A program made the position numbers and the translations under genes. The notes beneath the pieces were generated by a model. It did no database searches, was not told the origin of the DNA, and worked only from the letters and a program-made list of their open reading frames with translations. A stretch of 64,000 nucleotides of DNA from Brevibacterium sp. 239c (GTDB lineage Bacteria > Actinomycetota > Actinomycetes > Actinomycetales > Brevibacteriaceae), in contig NZ_FXZH01000011.1 in assembly GCF_900169365.1 (NCBI RefSeq), forward strand, positions 62,001 through 126,000, given 5' to 3'. Positions 1-8,730 of this stretch are shown in pieces. The number at the start of each line of letters is the position of its first letter. The first letter of the stretch is position 1.

Positions 1-310
1 GACCCGCGGTCGGTGGGGACGAGGCAGCCGGCAACGACTCGAGCCTCATTCGACAAAACCGGCGTAACTCGTGGTCGGACCGATCTCGGCGCTGGTCCCT
101 CCACTCGCCTCGAACAGGTCGTGTCCGATCGAGGCCGGAGGTTGCCCGTATCAACCTGGGGCGAACGCTTTCGCATCGGCAGTGATATCGGCTGCGGTCT
201 TTGTGACGACCAGTCTGGTGCCGGCCTGGGCCTTCACTCCGGCCCTTGTGAGGTCATGGCCGAGTGATCGGAATTCGCTTGCGTCGAACGCTTTGCCACC
301 ACTTCCTCAT
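1..310 (-). pseudogene. HK97 gp10-like phage tail protein remnant
   Basis: Read on the minus strand, this stretch translates in broken frames into the hallmark of HK97 gp10-family tail-completion proteins: a run with TAADITADAKAFAP, then VDTGNLR one frame away, then SIGHDLF and IGPTTSYAGFVE followed by a TGA where family members have a tyrosine. One frameshift and at least one in-frame stop show it is dead. It continues past the left window edge. The upstream phage fragment ends in an ATGA overlap with its start, which is typical of phage structural cassettes. The family assignment is from recognised motif pattern only. Confidence 0.6.
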
Positions 311-433
311 GCCGCCACCTTCTGTCCGTTGATGTTCTGGCACAGGTAGTCCCTGGTCCAGTTCGTGGTCCCGGACTCAGCCACAAGCACTTGAAGCTCG
401 CGCTCCTTGAGGTGTGGCTCGTCGGGATTGTCG
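307..433 (-). pseudogene. C-terminal fragment of an unidentified phage gene
   Basis: An open minus-strand stretch of about 42 codons ending in the residues NWTRDYLCQNINGQKVAA, with its TGA overlapping the ATG of the gp10-like remnant. Position and overlap suggest the end of a head-tail joining gene. No functional domain can be named. It is fused on its left to integrase sequence read from the other strand, so the rest of the gene was lost in a deletion. Confidence 0.35.
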
Positions 434-461
434 ATGGTCTGGATGGTGTCTCCGCGGTGTC

Positions 462-609
462 GGCCCGCGCCTCGGTGAAGGTGGTTCAGAACATGCTCGG
501 GCACTCGTCGGCGGCCATGACGTTGGATGTGTATTCGGATCTGTTCGACACGGACGTGGATGATGTTGCCGAAAGGATTGATGCAGCTCGCAGTGCGCGG
601 CTCGCGTGA
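462..609 (+). pseudogene. Tyrosine recombinase (phage integrase) C-terminal fragment
   Basis: The last 49 or so codons match the catalytic C-terminus of phage-type tyrosine recombinases: VKVVQNMLGHSSAAMTLD with the LGH motif histidine, then VYSDLF, where Y is the usual nucleophile position, and a helical tail. The N-terminal and core parts are missing, and the sequence directly upstream belongs to phage structural genes on the other strand. This is best explained as an internal deletion of a prophage that left only its two ends. Confidence 0.65.
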
Positions 610-630
610 AGCCTTCACCATAGATAGAGT

Positions 631-667
631 GGGCGTGAGAACGAAGTGCGAATTCGTTCTCACGCCC
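631..667. terminator. Perfect 15-bp hairpin after the integrase fragment
   Basis: Inverted repeat GGGCGTGAGAACGAA (631-645) and its exact complement (653-667) with a 7-nt loop. It lies 22 bp after the integrase stop and 30 bp from the convergent small gene, so it can stop transcription from both sides. A role as part of an old attachment site is possible but not shown. Confidence 0.55.
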
Positions 668-696
668 GGATGGGGATCCTGCAGAGGGATCAGTAC

Positions 697-807
697 TTAC
701 TTCTTCTTGGGCTTATGAACGACGGTCGTCCGCGGGTTGCGGGCGGCCGTCGACATCTTCACAAAGCGTCCAGTGATAGCACTGCGAGCATGTCCTTTCT
801 TAGCCAA
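697..807 (-). CDS. 36-residue basic small protein (AKKGHARSAITGRFV type)
   Basis: A short gene recognised by its product, which contains the motif ARSAITGRFVKMSTAARNPRTT and ends in KPKKK. Very short proteins of this pattern (SAITGR(F/Y)V, AARxPxTT) are recalled in actinobacterial genomes and phages; the function is unknown. I place the start at the TTG at 807 because a strong GGAGGT lies 9 nt before it. An in-frame TTG 6 nt upstream would be only 3 nt from that site. The protein is strongly basic with no hydrophobic segment, so it is probably cytosolic and may bind nucleic acid (inference). It sits between the phage remnant and the nrd genes. Confidence 0.6.
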   Translation of the reverse strand: MAKKGHARSAITGRFVKMSTAARNPRTTVVHKPKKK

Positions 808-891
808 TCTCAATTCACCTCCCCTCGAGCTGAAATGTGGGCAAAAATTGGGCAGACCGATCTCGGCCAGCCCAAGTCTTCGCATACAGTG

Positions 892-930
892 CGGGCCTGC
901 CTTCCTCTCAAATCGAGGCGAGCAGGCCCG
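892..930 (-). terminator. Terminator hairpin after nrdF
   Basis: Arms CGGGCCTGC (892-900) and GCAGGCCCG (922-930), with a second short pairing inside the loop (CCTC/GAGG). It begins 13 nt after the nrdF stop codon on the minus strand. No long T-run follows, as is common for actinobacterial terminators. Confidence 0.55.
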
Positions 931-942
931 TCACCAGCAGTT

Positions 943-2022
<1,080 letters not shown>

Positions 2023-2024
2023 TC

Positions 2025-2066
2025 ATGAGTTCAGCGGGCCGGTTGTCACCGGCCCGCTGAACTCAT
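2025..2066 (-). terminator. 19-bp perfect hairpin between nrdE and nrdF
   Basis: ATGAGTTCAGCGGGCCGGT (2025-2043) and its exact complement (2048-2066) enclose a 4-nt loop. It starts 3 nt after the nrdE stop (minus strand) and lies about 100 nt before nrdF. It may act as a terminator or partial attenuator that sets nrdE and nrdF apart, or as an mRNA-stabilising end. Confidence 0.7.
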
Positions 2067-2069
2067 CGG

Positions 2070-4232
2070 TCACAGCATGCAGGAAACGCAGCCATCGACC
2101 TCGGTACCTTCCAGCGCGAGCTGGCGCAGCCGGATGTAGTAGATGGTCTTGATGCCCTTGCGCCATGCGTAGATCTGCGCCTTGTTGATGTCACGAGTTG
2201 TGGCCGTGTCCATGAAGAACAAGGTCAGCGACAGTCCCTGGTCCACGTGCTTCGTGGCCTCGGCGTAGGTGTCGATGATCTTCTCATAGCCGATCTCGTA
2301 AGCATCCTGGTAGTACTTCAGGTTGTCGTTATCCATGAAGGGAGCCGGGTAGTAAACGCGCCCGATCTTGCCCTCCTTGCGGATCTCGACCTTCGAAGCC
2401 ACGGGGTGGATCGATGACGTCGAGTTGTTGATGTAGGAGATCGACCCTGTGGGCGGAACAGCCTGCAGGTTCTGGTTGTAGATGCCGTGCTCAGCAACTG
2501 CAGCCTTGAGCTCACGCCAATCGTCCTGAGTGGGGATGTGCACGCCCGCCTCGGTGAACATCTCGGCCACACGCGAAGTGCGTGGTTCCCACACTTCGTC
2601 GGTGTACTTATCGAAGTACTCACCGCTTGCATACTTCGACCGCTCGAAGCCGGCGAAGGCGGACTTGCGTTCCTTCGCGATCTCCATCGACGCCCGCACA
2701 CAGTGGTAGGCGACGGTGTAGAAGTACATGTTCGTGAAGTCGAGGCCCTCATCGGAGCCATAGTAGATATGCTCACGAGCGAGGTAGCCGTGGAGGTTCA
2801 TCTGCCCGAGTCCGATGGCGTGAGACATGTCGTTGCCGCGAGCGATCGAAGGAACCGACTGGATGTCAGAGGTTTCCGCGACAGCAGTCAGTCCGCGAAT
2901 CGCGGTCTCAATGGTCTGCCCGAAGCTATCGGAATCCATTGTGAGCGCGATGTTGAGAGAACCGAGGTTGCAGGAGATGTCCTTGCCGATGACATCATAG
3001 CCGAGATCGGAGTCGTACTGGCTGGGCTCGGAGACCTGAAGGATCTCGGAGCACAGGTTCGACATGATGATCTTGCCGTCGATCGGGTTGGCACGGTTGA
3101 CCGTGTCTTCGAACATGACGTACGGGTAGCCGGACTCGAACTGGATCTCCGCCAAGGTCTGGAAGAACTCACGTGCGCTGATCTTGCTCTTCTTGATGGC
3201 GGCGTTGTCGACCATCTCTTCGTACTTCTCTGTCACGTTGACGTCAGAGAAGGGCATGCCGTAGACGCGTTCGACGTCGTAGGGGCTGAAGAGGTACATG
3301 TCCTCATTGCGCTTGGCCAACTCGAAGGTGATGTCCGGGATGACGACGCCCAGTGACAGGGTCTTGATCCGGATCTTCTCGTCGGCGTTCTCGCGCTTGG
3401 TATCGAGGAACTTGTAGATATCGGGGTGGTGAGCGTGGAGGTACACGGCACCGGCGCCCTGGCGCGCGCCCAACTGGTTGGCATAGGAGAAAGAGTCTTC
3501 GAGCAGCTTCATGACTGGGATGACACCTGAGGACTGGTTCTCGATCTTCTTGATCGGTGCACCGGACTCGCGGATGTTCGTCAGAGCGAAGGCCACACCG
3601 CCGCCGCGCTTGGACAGCTGCAGTGCGGAGTTGATGGAGCGGCCGATCGACTCCATGTTGTCTTCGATGCGCAGCAGGAAGCAGGAGACGAGTTCACCGC
3701 GCTGCTTCTTGCCTGCGTTGAGGAAGGTCGGCGTGGCCGGCTGGAAACGGCCGGCGATGATCTCGTCGACGAGCTGGGTGGCCAGCTTCTCGTCGCCGCG
3801 AGCCAAGAACAGTGCGACCATGACGACGCGATCCTCGAAGCGTTCGAGGTAGCGCTTTCCGTCAAAGGTCTTCAGCGTGTAAGAGGTGTAGAACTTGAAA
3901 GCACCGAGGAAGGTCTGGAACCGGAACTTAGCCGAGTAGGCGCGCTTCGAGAGCTCTTCGACGAAGTTGAAGGAGTACTGATCGAGGACTTCGGGTTCGT
4001 AGTATTCCTTCTCGACGAGGTAGTCGAGCTTCTCCTTGAGGTCATGGAAGAAGACGGTGTTGTTGTTGACATGCTGCAAGAAGTACTGCCTGGCAGCCTG
4101 TTTGTCACGCTCGAACTGGATACGACCATCCTGGTCGTACAGGTTCAGCATGGCGTTGAGCGCATGGTAGTCAAGATCCGTCTCTTCGCGGATGATGTCT
4201 TCTACATTGCGGTCTTCAGCGAGCTCGCGCAC
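2070..4232 (-). CDS. nrdE: Class Ib ribonucleotide reductase alpha subunit NrdE
   Basis: Catalytic subunit of class Ib ribonucleotide reductase. The sequence follows mycobacterial NrdE closely throughout, including [14 protein letters not shown]-like N-terminus (here [14 protein letters not shown]), [27 protein letters not shown] with the first active-site cysteine, [12 protein letters not shown] with the radical cysteine and glutamate, [11 protein letters not shown], and the C-terminal shuttle motif CVSCML, whose cysteine pair accepts electrons from NrdH. The open frame runs further upstream, but residues before the chosen GTG (4232) look non-native; this start gives 720 aa, close to the roughly 720-725 aa of relatives, and overlaps the end of nrdI by 31 bp, implying translational coupling. 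Confidence 0.93.
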   Translation of the reverse strand: MRELAEDRNVEDIIREETDLDYHALNAMLNLYDQDGRIQFERDKQAARQYFLQHVNNNTVFFHDLKEKLDYLVEKEYYEPEVLDQYSFNFVEELSKRAYSAKFRFQTFLGAFKFYTSYTLKTFDGKRYLERFEDRVVMVALFLARGDEKLATQLVDEIIAGRFQPATPTFLNAGKKQRGELVSCFLLRIEDNMESIGRSINSALQLSKRGGGVAFALTNIRESGAPIKKIENQSSGVIPVMKLLEDSFSYANQLGARQGAGAVYLHAHHPDIYKFLDTKRENADEKIRIKTLSLGVVIPDITFELAKRNEDMYLFSPYDVERVYGMPFSDVNVTEKYEEMVDNAAIKKSKISAREFFQTLAEIQFESGYPYVMFEDTVNRANPIDGKIIMSNLCSEILQVSEPSQYDSDLGYDVIGKDISCNLGSLNIALTMDSDSFGQTIETAIRGLTAVAETSDIQSVPSIARGNDMSHAIGLGQMNLHGYLAREHIYYGSDEGLDFTNMYFYTVAYHCVRASMEIAKERKSAFAGFERSKYASGEYFDKYTDEVWEPRTSRVAEMFTEAGVHIPTQDDWRELKAAVAEHGIYNQNLQAVPPTGSISYINNSTSSIHPVASKVEIRKEGKIGRVYYPAPFMDNDNLKYYQDAYEIGYEKIIDTYAEATKHVDQGLSLTLFFMDTATTRDINKAQIYAWRKGIKTIYYIRLRQLALEGTEVDGCVSCML

Positions 4233-4615
4233 AGTTTGTCCAATCCTAAATTCACTGCTTCGACTTCCTCTGGGGTTCCGAGGAGTTCGACACGGTACAG
4301 CACGGGTACATTGCATTTTGCGGCCACCTTGTGTGCCGCGCGACAGTATTCTTCGCCGAAACTCGTATTTCCAGCGCCGACGACGCCGACGAGATGGCGT
4401 CGATTCGATTCGATATTGAGGAACTTGATCACTTGCTTGGGAACGGCACCTCTGTTGGCACCGGCACCGTAGGTGGGAGTCACGAGGACGAACGGTTCGT
4501 CGATCGTCAGCGTCTCTTCTTTCGTCAGGAGGGGAAGCCGGCGCGAGGGGTGCCTCAGCTTACTGACGAAGCGGTCGGTGTACTCAGAGCTGCTCGAGTA
4601 GTAGACCAGGAGCAT
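4202..4615 (-). CDS. nrdI: Flavodoxin-like NrdI
   Basis: Small flavoprotein (137 aa) that supplies the oxidant for assembling the Mn2-tyrosyl radical cofactor of NrdF. The flavodoxin-like features are [15 protein letters not shown] at the N-terminus (FMN phosphate loop), VTPTYGAG, and [14 protein letters not shown] near residue 85. The ATG at 4615 lies one base after the nrdH stop and the gene overlaps nrdE, so nrdH-nrdI-nrdE form one tight transcript. A longer open frame upstream is shadow sequence inside nrdH. Confidence 0.93.
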   Translation of the reverse strand: MLLVYYSSSSEYTDRFVSKLRHPSRRLPLLTKEETLTIDEPFVLVTPTYGAGANRGAVPKQVIKFLNIESNRRHLVGVVGAGNTSFGEEYCRAAHKVAAKCNVPVLYRVELLGTPEEVEAVNLGLDKLCASSLKTAM

Positions 4616-4616
4616 G

Positions 4617-4865
4617 TCAGGCCACGACGGAAACCGAGGTCTGCTCGCCGGCCAGAGTGGCGATCTTGTCCGGGCGGAAACCTGACCAGTGGTCGTTGTC
4701 GGTGACAACGACGGGAGCCTGCATGTAGCCCATGGCCTTGACGACATCCAAGGCGTTCTCATCGACACTGAGATCGACCGATTTGTACTTCAGCCCTTTG
4801 GCATCAAGCGCACGGTACGTGGCGTTGCACTGGACGCAAGCTGGCTTGGTGTACACGGTGATCAT
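4617..4865 (-). CDS. nrdH: Glutaredoxin-like electron donor NrdH
   Basis: An 82-aa redoxin that reduces the NrdE C-terminal disulphide, drawing electrons from thioredoxin reductase. The redox motif is CVQC at residues 10-13, and WSGFRPDKI near the C-terminus is the NrdH signature. GAGGAG lies about 5 nt before the ATG. It is the first gene of the nrdHIE transcript. Confidence 0.95.
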   Translation of the reverse strand: MITVYTKPACVQCNATYRALDAKGLKYKSVDLSVDENALDVVKAMGYMQAPVVVTDNDHWSGFRPDKIATLAGEQTSVSVVA

Positions 4866-4970
4866 CGCGACTCCTCATTTCTGCACTTCGGCTTAGATTT
4901 CACGGTATGTCCACGCCGGATCCTTGACCTTGACAATGACGAATATCACGTCAAGCAGGCCCGGGCATGA

Positions 4971-5017
4971 CCACTAGATGTTGTGTTCGGGTTCGACTCT
5001 ACCCCTATATCCAGTGT
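4971..5017 (-). promoter_or_regulatory. Two NrdR-type boxes upstream of nrdH
   Basis: Box 1 at 4971-4986 reads CCACTAGATGTTGTGT (13 of 16 positions match the NrdR consensus ACACTATATATTGTGT). Box 2 at 5002-5017 reads CCCCTATATCCAGTGT (about 12 of 16, counting A or T at the degenerate position). They are 31 bp apart start to start, three helical turns, which is the classical NrdR tandem spacing. NrdR represses nrd operons when dATP is high. nrdR itself is not in the window. Confidence 0.7.
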
Positions 5018-5433
5018 TACACCAGTGTTGTTTCGACCGTCCACACCCTGTGTTCAAACCGTCCACAGTCATCCACAAGTCATGAGTGACACCGATGTAG
5101 TTCGATCACCTGCGAGGACACTGGGCAGAGCGGTCGAAAAGCCACTTCCGGGCACCTCCCCCGACCCCGTTTTCCACACCTGTCCACAGATAAATTTTTC
5201 ACCTGTGGGTGTTTTTTCGGCGTGTCACATTCGCTTCTGCTTCCACATGCCCGGGGTCCGTCTGCACTGTCGATTCCGCCTCCTTCTGCGCCCCTATTCC
5301 ACGCCGTCACCCACTCCTGCAAGCCGGTCTCCTAAGGGTATGTGTCGGTACTGACACGACAGAGTCCAGTCCCGTGTCAGACTCAGCCCATATGCTTGTC
5401 TTGTCAGCCAGTTGAGATTCGAGAGGCCCCACC
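5018..5433. promoter_or_regulatory. Intergenic region between nrdH and moxR: DnaA-like repeats and an inverted repeat
   Basis: A 416-bp non-coding stretch between divergent operons. Several sequences resemble relaxed DnaA boxes (GTCCACA or ATCCACA cores near 5038, 5061, 5069 and 5182; TTCCACACC near 5171), though none is the perfect TTATCCACA. Nearer moxR, CTGACACG (5351-5358) and CGTGTCAG (5373-5380) form an inverted repeat with a 14-bp spacer, and TATGCT at 5391 could be a -10 element for moxR. No convincing gene is present. Confidence 0.4.
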
Positions 5434-6429
5434 ATGACGGCAACGGCACCCGCCAACACCCAAGAGATCGCACACGCTCAATCGATCCTCGGCGGTCTGG
5501 AATCCTATCTGGATCATTTCGTCGTCGGTCAGCAGCGCCTGCGCGAAAGCCTGCTCATCGGCCTCCTCTCCGGCGGTCATCTTCTCCTGGAGAGTGTTCC
5601 CGGCCTGGCCAAGACGACCGCGGCGGCAGCGCTGGCCAATGCTGTGGACGGTGAGTTCTCCCGCATCCAGTGCACACCCGACCTGCTTCCCGCCGACATC
5701 ATCGGTTCTCAGATCTACAACGCCCACGAAGGCTCGTTCAATACAGTCCTGGGCCCCGTCCACGCCAACATCGTCCTCCTCGATGAGATCAACCGGTCGT
5801 CTGCGAAGACGCAGAGTGCCATGCTTGAAGCAATGCAGGAGAAGCAGACGACGATCGGCGGCCAACGGTTCGAACTTCCCCGCCCCTTCCTGGTCCTGGC
5901 CACTCAGAACCCGATCGAGCAGGAAGGCACCTATCAGCTTCCCGAAGCGCAGCTCGATCGGTTCATGATCAAGGACCTCCTCACCCATCCGAGCCCCAAT
6001 GAGGAGATGGAGATCCTGGCCCGCCTCGATTCGGGCGTCTTCGACCGCGACTCCGTTCCGAAGCCCTCCTGCAACCTCGAGGACGTCGAGACGCTCCAGA
6101 ACTATGCACGCACCATCTATGTCGACCCTTCGATCACCCGGTACCTTGTCGAGCTCGTCCATGCGACCAGGAACACCGCCAAGTATCTGGGCCGACTCGC
6201 CCCGTTCATCGAATATGGTGCCAGCCCCCGCGCCTCGATCGCCTTCACCAACGCGGGACGGTCCCTGGCGATGATCCGGGGTCGCAACTACGTCATCCCC
6301 GAAGACATCAAGGATCTGGCTCACCGCATTCTCGATCACCGCATCCAACTCAACTTCGAAGCCGCAGCGGAGAACATCACGAGCGCCCAAATCGTCGATG
6401 CCCTCCTCATGGCTGTCCCCACTCCCTGA
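5434..6429 (+). CDS. MoxR-family AAA+ ATPase
   Basis: A 331-aa ATPase of the MoxR class, which with DUF58 and vWA proteins acts as a chaperone-like system for folding, metal insertion or stress responses at the membrane. The Walker A region is the MoxR-type GLAKTT around K60, Walker B is LLDEINR near residue 115, and a sensor-like ATQNP lies near residue 155, followed by the PEAQLDRF box. GAGAGG precedes the ATG by about 7 nt. It heads an operon of six tightly packed genes ending at 10597. The exact substrate cannot be read from the sequence. Confidence 0.93.
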   Translation: MTATAPANTQEIAHAQSILGGLESYLDHFVVGQQRLRESLLIGLLSGGHLLLESVPGLAKTTAAAALANAVDGEFSRIQCTPDLLPADIIGSQIYNAHEGSFNTVLGPVHANIVLLDEINRSSAKTQSAMLEAMQEKQTTIGGQRFELPRPFLVLATQNPIEQEGTYQLPEAQLDRFMIKDLLTHPSPNEEMEILARLDSGVFDRDSVPKPSCNLEDVETLQNYARTIYVDPSITRYLVELVHATRNTAKYLGRLAPFIEYGASPRASIAFTNAGRSLAMIRGRNYVIPEDIKDLAHRILDHRIQLNFEAAAENITSAQIVDALLMAVPTP

Positions 6430-6441
6430 TCGGGTGCATCG

Positions 6442-7326
6442 ATGACTGCTCTGCTCAATCGGATCAAAGCGCGGCTGACCATCCACGCGCACCGCCGGAC
6501 CCGGCGGCTCCTCGATGGGGACTATTCTTCTGTCTTCCACGGCCACAGCCTCGACTTCGATGATCTGCGCGACTACATCCCCGGCGACGAGATTCGCGAC
6601 ATCGACTGGAAGGCCACGGCTCGACATTCGAACCCCCTGGTCAAACGCTACGTCGCCCATCGCAGACATATTCTTGCCCTCGTCGTCGACTCCTCTCGGA
6701 ACTTCGACGCAGTAACCTCAGCCGGGGTCGACAAACGCCAGCTCGCGATCCTCATGGCCGGAATGACCGGCTATCTCGCCGTCCGCCATGGCGATGACGT
6801 GATGCTCATCCACGGCAGCGCAAAGCGCACCACGGCCTCCCCGCGAAAGGGCAGCGAGGCCCATCTGGAGAACCTGCTCCAGCAGATCCTTGCCGAAGCA
6901 GGTGCAGACGGCGAGGGTTCGATCGATAAGCAGCTGCAGTGGATCGCCACTCACGTCAACCACCGGATGCTCGTTGTCGTCATCTCCGACCAGGCGCCGC
7001 TCGGCGCGAAGGAAGAGGCCACGATCAAACGGCTGCGGGTACAGCACGAAATCCTGTGGATCACGATCACCGACGCGGACCTGGCACAGCTTCCGGCCGC
7101 CTCGGCCCCGTTCGACGTCTCCCGACCAGACGTCGGTCTGCCCACCTCTGTGATGGCCAACCCACACGTGCGCGCCGAATTCATGGCCGCCGAAGCGAAC
7201 CGCAAGCAGCATCGGATCGATCTGCTCTCGAAACTCGGAATCTCCCACACCGAAATCGCCCACCCGGACCATGCGCTGGGAAGCCTCCACACTCTTCTGC
7301 TGAGGCACCGCCGTGGGCCCCGCTGA
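6442..7326 (+). CDS. DUF58 domain protein
   Basis: A 294-aa soluble protein with the DUF58 hallmark G-(x)-DFDDLRDYIPGDEIRDIDW-K-TAR near residues 35-60, which is the usual partner of MoxR. The C-terminal half has a vWA-like fold in family members. It begins 12 bp after moxR and its end overlaps the next gene by 14 bp. It probably couples the ATPase to the membrane vWA proteins that follow (family knowledge). Confidence 0.9.
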   Translation: MTALLNRIKARLTIHAHRRTRRLLDGDYSSVFHGHSLDFDDLRDYIPGDEIRDIDWKATARHSNPLVKRYVAHRRHILALVVDSSRNFDAVTSAGVDKRQLAILMAGMTGYLAVRHGDDVMLIHGSAKRTTASPRKGSEAHLENLLQQILAEAGADGEGSIDKQLQWIATHVNHRMLVVVISDQAPLGAKEEATIKRLRVQHEILWITITDADLAQLPAASAPFDVSRPDVGLPTSVMANPHVRAEFMAAEANRKQHRIDLLSKLGISHTEIAHPDHALGSLHTLLLRHRRGPR

Positions 7327-7765
7327 GCTCGTCGGGCCGCTGGAGATCTCGGTCTGGTGGTATGTTGCCGCCGCATTCGTTCTTCTCGCCGCCGTCTTGA
7401 ATCTGTTTGCCCCGCTGCTGCGTGTGGCGGCCGGATCGGGAGAGAAGTCCCAGCCGCGGATTCCCATTCCTGTCCGCAGCACCTACATGTCCCGGATCGC
7501 GACAGTCGAGTCGAAATTGGGTGCAGGCGACGCCGATGTCCGAGACTCGGCTCGGGAATTGGCGAAGATCGTGCGTGAGTTCGCTCGTGACGCATGGGGA
7601 GTCAAAGCCGAACACCTCACCTACCGAGATGCGGCAGTGGCCGGACTCGACGACCTCGCCGAGTCCTTGTCAGGTCTTTACGAAGCAGAATTCGCTGAGA
7701 ACGACGCCCATGATCTGGGCCCCCAGATCGCCGATGCCAGAAAGTTGGTGGCTCGATGGTCCTGA
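7313..7765 (+). CDS. Small membrane-anchored protein of the MoxR operon
   Basis: A 150-aa product beginning with GTG inside the end of the DUF58 gene and overlapping the next gene by 10 bp. One transmembrane segment (about residues 13-37, WWYVAAAFVLLAAVLNLFAPLL) is followed by a helical cytoplasmic domain. Its position matches the DUF4381-like or BatD-type slot of such operons, but I do not recognise the family with certainty. The tight overlaps argue that it is a subunit of the same complex. Confidence 0.75.
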   Translation: MGPAELVGPLEISVWWYVAAAFVLLAAVLNLFAPLLRVAAGSGEKSQPRIPIPVRSTYMSRIATVESKLGAGDADVRDSARELAKIVREFARDAWGVKAEHLTYRDAAVAGLDDLAESLSGLYEAEFAENDAHDLGPQIADARKLVARWS

Positions 7766-8730
7766 TGTTCTGGTGGCTGGCCCTCGTCCTCCTTGTGCTT
7801 GCTGGGGCCACAGTCTTCTTCTTTCGCAGACCCAAGGCCACCGCGTCATCACTGGCCGTGGCTCACAGCGCACGCATGACGAGCCTGCCCAGCTTCCGCA
7901 AAGCCATGCGGACCCGTCTGCTCACGACGGTCGCATTCCTCGCAGTCATCGCCCTCACCGGACTCTCCACTCTCGCCGGAATCTCCCGACCTGCATGGGT
8001 CGAAACAGTCAATCCGGAGAAGAAACTGCGTGACGTCATGCTCTGCCTCGACGTGTCCGGCTCGATGCTCGGATACGACGCCGACCTCCTTGAGGCCTAC
8101 CAGGAGCTCGTCGACCGGTTCGACGGTGAACGCATCGGCATGACCGTTTTCAACGCAACCGCGGTTTCCGCGTTCCCGCTCACCGATGACTACGACATGG
8201 TCCAGAACTATCTCAAGGAAGCCGAAGAAGGGTTCCGCACATGGGGCTCGGAAGGCACCGACTACTCATGGTCGACCTCACCGCCCAACATCGGCGGCTC
8301 CTCCCTCATCGGAGACGGACTCGTCTCCTGCATAGACAACTTCGACCGACAAGATGAGAAGCGTTCTCGTTCGATCATCTTCGCCACCGACAACATGCTC
8401 GCCGGTGACCCGTTGTTCGAGCTCGACGAGGCGACCGACGTTGCAGTGGAGTCCAAGGTTCGGGTCTACAGCCTCTCTCCCCCATCGGTGCTGGCGAAAA
8501 CGCAGACCAAGGAACTGAAATCGGTCTCCGATCGCACCCGAGGCAAACAGTTCGACATGGGGTCGGCCTCAACGATCGATCGCATCGTCGCCGAGATCCA
8601 GAGCCAGGAGGCTGAGAACACTCCGGGCCGTTCCTACACCATCGTCCATGACATGCCGGCTGTCCCCCTCGGGATCGCGGTCTTCGGCCTCGCCGGTGTC
8701 TTCGTTCTGGCGTGGAGGACGAAATCATGA
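7756..8730 (+). CDS. Membrane vWA-domain protein (BatA type)
   Basis: A 324-aa protein with an N-terminal hydrophobic segment (residues 3-22), a second one about 55-75, a vWA domain from about residue 92, and a C-terminal transmembrane helix (about 300-320). The metal-ion-dependent adhesion site is intact: DVSGS from D99, then an SSLIGDG threonine/serine loop and TDN. This is the BatA/BatB arrangement, in which the vWA domain sits between membrane anchors. It overlaps the next gene through ATGA. Confidence 0.88.
   Translation: MVLMFWWLALVLLVLAGATVFFFRRPKATASSLAVAHSARMTSLPSFRKAMRTRLLTTVAFLAVIALTGLSTLAGISRPAWVETVNPEKKLRDVMLCLDVSGSMLGYDADLLEAYQELVDRFDGERIGMTVFNATAVSAFPLTDDYDMVQNYLKEAEEGFRTWGSEGTDYSWSTSPPNIGGSSLIGDGLVSCIDNFDRQDEKRSRSIIFATDNMLAGDPLFELDEATDVAVESKVRVYSLSPPSVLAKTQTKELKSVSDRTRGKQFDMGSASTIDRIVAEIQSQEAENTPGRSYTIVHDMPAVPLGIAVFGLAGVFVLAWRTKS

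Noticed and set aside
5018-5433. Chromosomal replication origin
   Set aside because: DnaA-like words are present but no perfect box cluster, AT-rich unwinding region, dnaA, dnaN or parAB lies nearby.
5404-6669. 421-codon open frame on the minus strand across moxR
   Set aside because: It is antisense to a clear MoxR/DUF58 reading frame, has no recognisable motif, and long antisense frames are expected in GC-rich genes.
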